Assembly (NCBI GenBank): GCA_000727475.1 | Contig: KL647288.1 | Location: 1,275,285-1,339,284, forward strand | Length of the DNA stretch: 64,000 nucleotides | From: Sarcocystis neurona | Lineage: Eukaryota; Apicomplexa; Conoidasida; Eucoccidiorida; Sarcocystidae | Reading direction: 5' to 3' | Shown here: positions 37,001 through 46,943 of the stretch, piece by piece | Numbering within the stretch: the first letter of the stretch is position 1 | Layout of the letters: each line of letters starts with the position of its first letter | Translations under genes and position numbers: made by a program | Notes under the pieces: model-generated | What the model was told of the DNA's origin: nothing | Seen by the model: the letters and a program-made list of their open reading frames with translations, nothing else | Databases searched by the model: none

Positions 37001-38370
37001 GTCCGCGGTGGATAGCCGTTTTTGCAGGCAATACCTTGTACACGTTTCCGCCAACAGTTGCGACCATTCTCCACGCTGCCACACGTAAAGCTTTGAGCCA
37101 TTATCCACACACTACGCATCGACCGCAAATGATGTCGATATACGTACAAGCCTCGATGTGTACAGCAGCTCGTTCGTAGAACGCTGTACGCACACGCTTG
37201 CGTGTGTGCCCTCCTTCGCCTACACCAGCGTGGCCGGTTTGCTTGTGTAGTCTCATTTATACGCGCATGTACACGGGTTCGGTACCGCGAGACTTCTTGA
37301 ACAGATATTCACTTGAAAAGACCGGATACATCGCTGCCAAAACTTGGGTATGTCTCTGCACGAGGAGTTCATTTGCTCAGATGTGTACTCGTTGCAACAA
37401 GCATTAGGCTCTATAGTAGTGCAGGAGCGTGGGACGTCAAGGGTAGCACGAGGTACTTTCGAGGTACACCTCCGTAGTGCGGAAGATATCGCCCGTGTGA
37501 ACGAGTCTTTCATCAGCAACTAGTTCTTCGCGTCTTCGCCGCACGGATCCATCATGTAGCTCCGGTGCATCTCGGAGCAGTAGCCTACAAAGACACGCCT
37601 GCGTATGGTCGTGCTGCGGTCACACGCGGGTGCAGGTGCATCCACTGTTCGTACAGTATAAACAGCCAGCACTCACGTGCATATACACCGTACTTGTGCG
37701 TAATAGACCCACGGTGGGCGTACACCCCAATGTAACTACGTTAATTTAAACTGCACCTATCGGTGTTGTACCGCAGTCCGGGGGATTGCATATGTAAAAA
37801 ATTGTGATCCCCTGCGTTTGTTGTTTCTCAACTTTCCAGAGAAAGAACCGACACATTATTTTTCTCTCAACAAAAAGAAGACGCACTAGATATTCCATCA
37901 GAGCAACTGCGGCAGCGAGTCGTGCAGAAGCTCCGCCATCGCTGAAGCCGTTGCAGCAGACACTTGCGGTCATGCCTTGTACAGCTGAAGTCCTCTTTCT
38001 ACAACAAAAAAAATAGTGTAGCCCTTCCCAGAAGGAAACAACGAACATTTGGATGAATCCATAGGACGCAAAGCCCACATCCCTGCCGATCCCACGCTCA
38101 TACTTGTATGTACACACGCACCCACATATTTAGACTTACACCTACACGCACATATATATATGTGTATACCTCGTCGTACACATATGTGTACACGCGTATA
38201 TATTAGATACGTATATCTACGTAAAAGTACTTATACAATTGTCTGCATATACACATACACGTGTATATCGGTATACATCTCTGTAGTGCTTAAGTGAGTA
38301 CTCATGTCGGATCTGGGCAGCCGCAAGCACGTGCAGTAGCCCACAGTAGAGCACCTGGCGTGTCGGCCGT
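31012..38370. other. Second repeat-poor stretch without a supportable gene
   Basis: Begins with a purine-rich GA tract (about 31170-31460, plus strand; also 31770-31830), followed by about 6.5 kb of balanced composition without trinucleotide repeats and with only short random-looking open frames. An AT microsatellite lies at about 38130-38280. It either separates the Sec16-like and SPICE1-like genes or is a very long Sec16 intron hiding small exons. I saw no tRNA, LTR or transposase. Confidence 0.55.
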
Positions 38371-38475
38371 TCACTCCTCCCCAGCTCCAATACACTTCTC
38401 TAGAATACCGCAGCAAAGCAGCACCAGATTCTGCCAGATCTCGAGTTTATCCTGCGGCTGCTGCGCTTCTTGCCG
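38371..38475 (-). CDS. Candidate alternative terminal exon of the SPICE1-like gene
   Basis: A 35-codon phase-0 segment follows a CCGTTGGCAG acceptor and ends in TGA (38371-38373). It reads RQEAQQPQDKLEIWQNLVLL and then a Cys/Gly/Glu tail. It would join in phase to the large upstream exon if that exon ended at a GTACCG donor (GT at 39037-39038) instead of running on to its TAG at 38985-38987. The composition looks more protein-like than its surroundings, but the donor is not strong. Confidence 0.3.
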   Translation of the reverse strand, partial: RQEAQQPQDKLEIWQNLVLLCCGILEKCIGAGEE

Positions 38476-38984
38476 CTGCCAACGGTGTTACTCCTGCAGT
38501 CGCTGCTGCTGGTGCGGGGCCTGCGTTCGCTCATCCGCGTGCAAGTACCCATCCGAGAAACAGTACTTTTTATGCTGCTAATGTATAAGCTCTCCGCCTT
38601 TTACTAAAAATCGCCACGTCGTTTCGGAATATAATACGCGTGCAGCTGTCGCAAGTATTACAGCTACTGCACGTGCTCTGGTTGCTGTGTCGCTCATCAG
38701 ATCCTTCCGCGCGGCGGACTCATGAAATCAAACGCGCTTGTCAAACAAATGAACGAACAAACCGCAGTTCTGCCTGCAGGAGACACACTACGTCACTTTT
38801 TCGTCGGCGCTGCTGCGTTGCTGTGGCAGCTTCTTCTTGTTCTGTCTTTGTGTGACGAGGGACTGTTACTGGTTCTTTTCTGCTGTAACAGTCCTGGAAA
38901 AAAAAAAACGCCACACGCATCCGCTGCGCCTGCTTCTCTAGTGTACAGACAGATATACGTACGCAGCATTGCTAGGACCTGTTT

Positions 38985-41900
38985 CTACTTTGTGAAGGAC
39001 AGCAGCAGCTGCTGCTCTTCGAGAAGCCATGGCGGTACTTGCTTCCTGTGATGGTCGTCGGTCGCTGCGTCCCCCACGAAGACCCGCTCGAGCTCTGCCT
39101 GCTCAATAGCTGCTACATGCTGCAGCGTTTGATGCTGCAGCTGCCCCACATCACGCGGTTGCTGCTGCCAGGGCTCCGTCTCTCCCTCTTGCTGTTGCTG
39201 GCTACCGACCATGTGCTTCTGCTGCGTGTGAGGCTGCTGCTGTTGCTGGGGGGAGAGCTGCTGCTCTCGCGTTTCCCTGAGCACGCGTCGTTCTTGCAGC
39301 TCCTGCTGCTGTTGCTGCTGCAGCAGCGTCTGAATAACTTCTCTGCAATCTTCCAGCAGCGCCTTCGACTGCTCTTTGACGACGTCCGCCACCGCAGCAG
39401 CTCCGCGTTCTGGCTGTTCTGCTGCTGCCGACCGACCGCCACGGTGCTGCAGCCCTTCACCCTGCTCCTGCAGGAGGTCACGCTGTTCCTGCCGCACACT
39501 GGGACTTCGCTGCTGATGTACGAACAGCCGCTGCTGCGTCAGGGGAACTGTCTCTCTAGGTGCTGCTTCTGTCGAAGCGGTATCTGAGACCGACCCTCTG
39601 CGCGGTTCACTGAGCTGCTGCTGCTGCATTACTCTGCGCTGCTGCTCTGTGATTTGCTGCTGCAGCTGATGCAGCTGCTGCTGCATTTCTTCAAGCTGCG
39701 CCTGCCGATTTGTCTGTCTCCTTCGTACGGCTGTCGGTGTGCTGCTGCCGAAGCGATTCTCGCCACCACCTGTGTGCTCCTGCCGCTGTGGCCAGTTCAG
39801 ACGGCCTCCCTCTGCTGCAGTTACAGGTGCTATGTCCCTCTTCAATTCCACTGCGCAGCGCAGCAGCTGCTCGTCGTACGCTTCCCTGGCGGCAGGGGTC
39901 CCTGCTGCTGTCGTTGCTGCTGTCGTCGCTGTTGTCGCCGCAAGTGCCACAACTGCTTCTGTCGCTGCTGCTGCTGACAGGCAGTCAGAAGTCGAATCTG
40001 CTGCATCCCACCAGAAAGCAGGTGATGCCGCTGTATCCACACTGAGGCGCCTCACAAGCCTTTCTTCAAAACTGACAGCAGCAGTTTGTGAACTGCTTGA
40101 TCTTGCAGCAGTTCCTGCCGTGTTTGTTTCCACAGCTTCTTCCGCCCTGTCTCTCCTCTGTACAGAAGAAGCAGCCACTGGTTCTCCTTCTCCACGCGCT
40201 GCTGCTGCAGCACCGTCGTCTTCTTCGTCACCTCCTCCTGCTGCCGGCACACTGCTGCCCGCAGGAATAGCACCAGCACGCGGAGGCTGCATGAGAGAGA
40301 AGCACAGACACTCACCTGGAGGCGAAGCAGGCTCGGGGGGCGGCGGCGGCTGCAGCAGGCTTTCTTCCAGCTGCTGCTGTTGCAGGCTACTGAGAGAACC
40401 GGTAGACAGCTGCAGCAGAAGGTGCTGCTCCTGAGGTGCTGCTTCCGCACTTCCTTCTTCGCTCAGATAGTTCCAAGCGCCTGCCATAGTGCTGCTGTTA
40501 CTCCACGAGTGTGCAGCAGGTGTCCCAGGAATTGCTCCTGTTGCTGCTGTTGCCTGAGGCGTGGTAAGCGAGCTGTTCCGGTCCGGCTGCTCAATCTTGC
40601 AGTCCCCTGCTATTGCTGCTGGCGCAATTGATGCTGTTGCCTCGGTAGCCGTCCCTGCGGTTGTCCCTGCCCTCGCGCGGGTGGTGAAGGCTGCTTCAGC
40701 TACAGCAGCAGCGCCAACAGGAAGATTTGCTGCAGCAGCGTCACCGCAAAGATCTACTGCAGGAGCGTCAACAGAAATATTTGCTGCAGCAGCAGCCGAG
40801 GAGAAGGAGTCGGAAGGGACGTCCGACAAACTGAAGTGCAGCAGCTGCTGCAGCTGCTCGCCGATGCCCTCAAGCGCCGCCAGCTCCTCCTGGACACTTA
40901 CCAGCACTTGCTTCTGGGGCTCTACCTGGTAGCAGGCTTGCTGGTGTTGGTGCTGCTGCTGTCCAGGCAGCTGCTGTTGAAGTGACGTCTTCAGCTGCTG
41001 CATGTGCTGCTGCGGCGGCAGCCCCACAAGCGTATTCTCGCGTGGTGGGGCCATTTGTTGCTGCGAGTGAAGTAATAATTTCTCGTCCAACAGCTGCTGC
41101 TCCGCCGACTCGTTCTCCTGTAGCTGCTGCTCCTGCATGTGGAACGGCTGGTGCTGCTGCTGCATGGCAACTTGCTGCCGCTCAAAGAGCTGCTCTCCAG
41201 GCTCGCAGCAGCAGCCGACGACTTCTGTCGTAGAATCTTCGTGCTGCTCACACCGGCAGCACCGCACGGCCCGCCACGCACACGCTCCTGACGCATGCTG
41301 GTGCTCCATTCCTGCACCGGTCTGTTCTTCTCCTTCAAATACGTCGTGAAGTGACTGCTGCTGATATTTCCCGCTGCTTGCTGCTGCTGCGGTTACAGCT
41401 GTGAATTGCTGCGGGCTGCCATCACGCTCATTACGCTGCTCCCGCTCCTTCTGCTGGGGTCGCCTCTGCTCCTGCAGCAGCTGCCGCTGCTGCTGGACTT
41501 GCCGCTGCCGCTGCTGGACTCGCGCCTGCTGCTGCTGCTGCTTGATGTCCTGCTGATGCTCTTGCTGCAGATGCGCCTCTCCCCTGAAAACTCGTCTCCC
41601 GTAGTTGCCACAGGAATGGCAGAGATAACCTGCTGCTGCAGACGGCAGCGCAGCAGCAGCAGCAGCATTGCGGCACGCCGTTTTGCTGCCTCTTGGAGGA
41701 GTCCGCGGAGGTCGCTGTTCGTTAGCTGCTGCTGCTGCTGCACCGCTCGCTTGCTGCTGCGGCCCGTGTCGCGGTCGCGGTGTCTCGCGCTGCTGCTGCT
41801 GCGCGTCTGGGGAAGAGCCCGTCACGGCGTGGCCACCGCCGCAGCAGCAGCAAGGCCTCAGTCTGCAGCAGGACTGAAGGCTGCTGCTGCTCGTGCCGCT

Positions 41901-44900
41901 CGCCGGAGCGCTGCAGCGCGGCACTCGAGCGTAGCCGAAAGAGATATGCTGCTGCCCGTTGCAGAGACGACTTGCTGTTCTGCTGCTTCCCGACCGCCTG
42001 CAGGAAGAACAACCGAGCGCGTGGACATCAGCAGCAGCAGGCGAGAACTCGGCAGCGGCTCCGGCTTCCGCAGCAGCAGAAGTGGGTCGCGTACCGCTAG
42101 CAGCAACAATCGCGCGGTCTGAAGCAGCTGGAGTATGTGAACCAGCAGAACAGCAGGTTACATCAGCATAAGCCCGGCCATACTGCGACGTGACGCTGTT
42201 GACTTGTCGTTGCTTGGGATCTGTCGCTCTAAAGCGTGACGGCGAGACAGAAGTCCCTGCAGGAGCTGCTCTACGCCGAGTTACAGCAGCCGGGACGACA
42301 ACAGCAGCACCGGCCACCTGGTTACAGCAGCAGCACTCCCGCGTGCTTTCCTCTGCTTCTTGTTCAGCAGCAGCAGGACCGTGCAACACGCCCCTGCTGC
42401 TGTTGCTGACGCGCGGAAAAGGAGCTTCTCTCCCTCCTTCTCCTCCGTCTCTTCCCTGCTGGAATTCTGCCAACGCTCTCCACCTTCGTGCTGCTGCACC
42501 TGCGGCGTGGGCTGGCGCTGCTGCAGCATCTGCACTTCCCGCCACCGACGCGTTCGCTGCTGTCACTTCTCGCGTTGCAGCAGCAGCAGCAGAGACGCCT
42601 TCGGGTCGTCTCCCAGTTGCTCGAGTTGCTGCTTCTGCTGCTCCTGGTCTGTGCTGCCGGAGACGGCAGCGCGACAGCGGCGGTACCGACGCAGCAGCGC
42701 GACCCGCAGCCGACCTCGTCGAACGGCACAACTCGCCAAAACTCTCGGACGCCCTCCGCCTCTGCTCTTCCTCTTCTTCCTCCCCTTTCTCCGTCAAAGG
42801 CAGCTGCTGCCTTACTCTGCAGTGCTGCTGCCGTGTTGACTGCTGCTGCTTCTCCTGCTGCTGACGTGGGGAGACCCGCTGCAGCCGCGGGGGGCCGGGA
42901 CGGGACGCCGGGAGCGACGCAGTTGGAGCGCTGACACAGCTGCTGCGGTGGCAGCAGGACCACGTGCTGCTGGCGGCAGCCTGGGTGCTGCTGCTGCTAT
43001 ACTGCTGCTTGTATTCTTCGAGAAACGGTGTAATATCCTGCTCCATCAAGAAAAGCTTGAGCCGGTAGTCTGCTGCTGCTGCGGCTGCGTGCGGAGAGGT
43101 GCTGCGCAGCCGACGGCACAGCAGCTCTGCCGGCGTCGCCCGATACCGCCGCAGGTCCGTCAGAGAGTCCTGCAGCACGAAACTCCGCCCCCACACATAT
43201 AAATACATATACACATATATATATGTATATATATATATATGAGCTGGTGCTGCTTAAGGAGAAGCATGAATGCATGCGCATACGTTTGCTGCATCTCTTC
43301 CTCCTACGATGGAGCGGCATCTTCAACATGCGCACAACTCCTACACCGCCTTCTGGCTGTCTGTTGGTCTGTGTCTCTCTGTCTCCTTTCCTTTCTCTCT
43401 TTTATCGAATATACGCATCTTCATCTCAACAGAGATATATACACGCCTGTTTTCCCCTCCGTCGGTGCGTCTCCCTGAAGCTGGACATCTCTCTCTCTGT
43501 TTCTGCGTAGAAGAATCGGCTACTTCTCCCCAACACGTACACGTTAAAAAACTACGTGCTTCTGTCTGCGCATGCATATAAACTTATTCGGCTGCAGTCT
43601 GGTCCACTACATACATATATACATATATATGTATGCGTATACATGTATATATATGTATGTGTGTATGGAGAGAGATGTACGCGGATTTGTAGAAGTGTAA
43701 TAACAATGTGGCTTTGCATGCGCATAGATGCATGCGTCAAAATGCCGCTGCAGTTCGACGGTCATGAAGCGAGACCGCATACACGCATGGCGAGCACATT
43801 TTTGACTCACGTCCCACGGTTTCTTCTTTTTTTTCTCTCTTCCACCAGAGAGAGACGCGTCTCCATATGTAGCTGCTGCTGCGCCTCCTCCTGCTTTCGA
43901 AAATGCTACTGCCAGCGCTTCTTCTTCTCTCTTTCCTTCGTCAGCTTGGTCTGCTTGTCCTGCTGCTGCTGCTGCCTGTGACGGTGCCGCGTAGCCGAGC
44001 TGCACGAGTTGCTGGGCCACTTCTCTGCGCTGCCGACGAATCTCCTGCAGCCGTTCGTGCAGCTTCAAGACTTGCTGCTGCTTCTTCTGAGCAGCAGCGC
44101 GTGCAGCTAAGGACGCGCTCGAGACGATAGAAGCCGCTGCGGTGCTCTCACTCTCTTCCTGCAGCAGGGCCGCCGGATAAGCGACTGCTGCGCTGTCACT
44201 CTCCTCCTGCAGCAGGGCCGCCGGATAAGCGACTGCTGCGCTGTCACTCTCCTCCTGCAGCAGGGCCGTCGGATAAGCCACTGCTGCTGCGTCACTGCCC
44301 TGCTGCAGCAGGGCCGCCGGATAGTCGCTGATAGGCGCCCCAGGACCGTCCGCAGCAGGCCAGTGAGCAGCAGGGCCACCCCACAAGTCTTCTTCCCCGG
44401 TCAGAGCAGCAGCAAGCATCCCCGTTGCAGCAGCGGCCGGACTTGCGGCGCACGGCTGTCCTACAGCAGCAGAATTTTCAGCAGCGAGCAGCTCTGCTGT
44501 GGCGTGGGAGCCACCCGCCGCATCCATCTCTGCTGCAGCACAAGAGAAAGCGGCAGCAGGTCCGACCCGGGCAGTCACAGGGTGGGGAGAACAAGCAGCA
44601 GCGCCACCTCGGGAGGCAACAACACCAGCGGCATGCTGTCCAGCAGCAGGTGTCTCAGCTGCAGCCGAGTACGAAGCGCTTGCGTTCGGCGAAAAAGCGG
44701 CCGCCTCAAACGTTGCATCTGCAGAAAAAGAAGGAAGAGCAGTAGCAGCAGCAGCAAAGAGAGGCGCTGCAGCAGCAAAGAGCGGCGCTGCAGCAGCAGA
44801 GGCAGGAGCAGCAGCAGCAGCAGCAAAAACAGGCGCTGCTGCAGCAGGGCTGCATACAGTCATCGCTTCATTTGGAGTCACCCGATGCTGCAGCAGATCC

Positions 44901-45886
44901 GCCTCCCACTCCCCGGTCGTCCTGCTGCTCTCTGCAATGTCACCGAAGACTTCTGCTGCAGCAGGAAAGCGATAGTCGCTCCTCCTCCACGTTGTACACG
45001 CAGCGTCTGCTGCCTGGGCTTCCCCAGCCTCCCCCTCGTCGTTTCCCTCCGCCGACGCTGCCCTGCCCCGAGGTGCTGCTGCCGCTTCAACCACGTGGAA
45101 GTGCGAAGCAGCAGGACTTGCTGCTGCAGCTGCAGCAGTGCAGCCGACAGCCGCAACTGCCTCTTCGTCAAAGCAGGAAGGTGCTGCTAGCGTGCGGCTC
45201 CCATGTGGATACGCCGCTACCTCAGAAATACGTCGCAACGTGTGCTGTTGGAGCCAGCATTCCTGCTGCCCGTTGTCCAGCTGTTGTATCTCAGAGGCGT
45301 CTTCAGCTCGAACCGTCGCTCCCATATCCGCTGCCGCTGCTGCTACTCTGCGTAGTGAAGACCAGTGTGCTGCTGCAGCTGCTGTTGGTTTCCTGCTATC
45401 ACAGTCCCTTGCCGCTGCTGCTCTTGCGTCTTCCTCTCCTGCAGCAGCTGCCTGTCGACCCGGAGATGCGGTGCCCTGGGTTGCTGATGTGATCCGGTAC
45501 TGCTGCAGCAGCAAGTGTCCTGGGCTCCGCAGATGGCTGCGGAGTTGCTGCACAGCAGCAGTAGCAGCAGCATTATACGCCAGCAGTCCTGGACTTTCTC
45601 CTACTTCGACATTGCTGCTGCATGCGCCCCAGCGTGAACCCCCCGTTCCTGCTGCTGTGTCTTCTTCGCTTGCTGCTGCTGCTGCTTCTTTTGCTCTTGC
45701 TGCTGCTGCTTCTTCGTCGCTTGCTGGTGCCGTTCCTGCTCTTGCTGCTGCTGTTTCTTCTTCTTTTTCGCTTGCTGCTGCTGCTGCTTCTGCCGTTGTT
45801 GCGGTCCCTTCGCTCGCAGCTCCTGCAAAGCTGAAGTTTGCAGCTTGCAGCAGCCGGGCGGCTGCCGCATGCAGTCGCGCCGGCAT
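38985..45886 (-). CDS. Large Ala/Gln-rich protein with a SPICE1-like centriolar module
   Basis: Two large exons, 43811-45886 (open frame continuing up to 46567) and 38985-43169, joined by a GTGAGT donor and a GTGCTGCAG acceptor, both phase 0. The junction creates KKKKKPWD then DSLTDLRRYRATPAELLCRR, followed by a Ser/Ala linker and DYRLKLFLMEQDITPFLEEY. As I recall the family, animal SPICE1 has a comparable N-terminal motif (W-D then DLT-x-x-RATP-x-x-L-x-RR); this match is from memory and short. Just before it is a charged helix (KLHERLQEIRRQRREVAQQL). The rest is low-complexity Ala/Gln/Ser. SPICE1 acts in centriole duplication and spindle architecture in animals; a centriolar role here is inference. 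The first in-frame ATG is 45884-45886, but the open frame continues upstream, so a 5' exon is likely. Predicted length is at least 2,086 aa with the stop at 38985-38987. Confidence 0.6.
43170..43810 (-). other. Intron of SPICE1-like gene
   Basis: 641 bp between the GTGAGT donor (43805-43810) and the CAG acceptor (43170-43172). It includes AT microsatellites at 43196-43245 and 43600-43670. Removing it restores the PWD-DSLTDL motif in frame. Confidence 0.7.
44161..44340 (-). repeat. Four copies of a 48-bp coding repeat
   Basis: Copies start at 44161, 44209, 44257 and 44305. Each 48-bp unit encodes 16 residues of the type SDSAAVAYPAALLQEE; the copy at the highest coordinates is the most diverged. 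It lies within the 5' exon of the SPICE1-like gene. Confidence 0.85.
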
Positions 45887-46567
45887 TTCCCTGCAACAGG
45901 TGATCTGCTGGTGTTCCTGTTCCGTCCTCCCTACCACAGGCTCCTGCTGCTGCAGAGCACTGGCTGCTGCACGTGCGTGTTGCTGCAGAAGATGAGGGAA
46001 GTTGCTTCTCAAAACGTGTTGCTGCTGGCCCGCCTGCTGCTCCTGCGAAAGGGCTGCGACTGCTGGTAGCGTCGCATGTCTCGCCCTGCGAAACCAGAAG
46101 CTCGGGCCTGCAGCAGCAGCGACGCGCTGCTGCTTCTCCGCGCTATTTTTCAACAACGCGCAGCTACTTCTCCGTCTTCTTTTCCTCAGTGTCTGCTGAC
46201 TGCCAGGCCCGTCATCGTGTTTCCTGATCCTTGCTGCTGCTGCTGCTGTGCACGAGAGCGACCTACGGCTGCTGCTGCGCAGGCTCTGCTGTTGCCGTTG
46301 CTGCTGCGGGCTCTGCTGTTGCTGCTGATGCTTCTGCGGAGGCTCTGTTGCTGCCGCTGCTGCTTCTGCGGAGGCTCTGCCGTTGCTGCTGCTGTGTAAG
46401 AGCCGGGATGCAGAGCGGTGGTCCGTTGCAGCCGTCCTGCTTTCTGCTGCTGCCTCTGCGATTCTTGCAGCAGCAGCTCGTCTCCCTCTTCCTCTCCAGC
46501 AGCGAGGGTCGCTGAAAATTAGTGCTGCTGGTGCTGCTGCTTCGCGCGTGTGTCGTCCGAGCCGCTG

Positions 46568-46943
46568 CTACTGCTCCACTGACGGCCACCAAGCGGCACG
46601 GAGTGGCCAACCTCTGCGGTCTGTGCAGCGCACTCTCCCTCCGCGATTGCAGCTCCTGCGGCTGCTGTTGCGCTGCTCGTATTCCTGCAGCACGTCTTGC
46701 TGCTAGTTCTGCTGCTGCTGCTCGTCTGCTCGTATTCCTGCCGCTGCTGCTCCGAGTTCTCTTCTGCTGCTGCTACCGCGCCTCCTGCTGCTTGTTCTCT
46801 CCCGCTGCTGCTGCTGCGTCCCTCGTGTTGCTTGTTTTCTGCTGCTGCGACTGCTGCTGCTGCGGCTGCTGCTGCTGCGTGGCAAGCAGCACTTGGCACC
46901 TCTACACGCGACGTCGCGCGCGTACGCTGCAGGTCCCTGCGCG
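46568..46943. promoter_or_regulatory. Probable divergent 5' region between minus and plus genes
   Basis: The minus-strand frame of the SPICE1-like gene closes at TAG (46568-46570), and the plus-strand candidate ATG is at 46944. The interval is CTG/GCT-rich. No TATA box or other element can be assigned, so this rests only on gene orientation. Confidence 0.3.
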
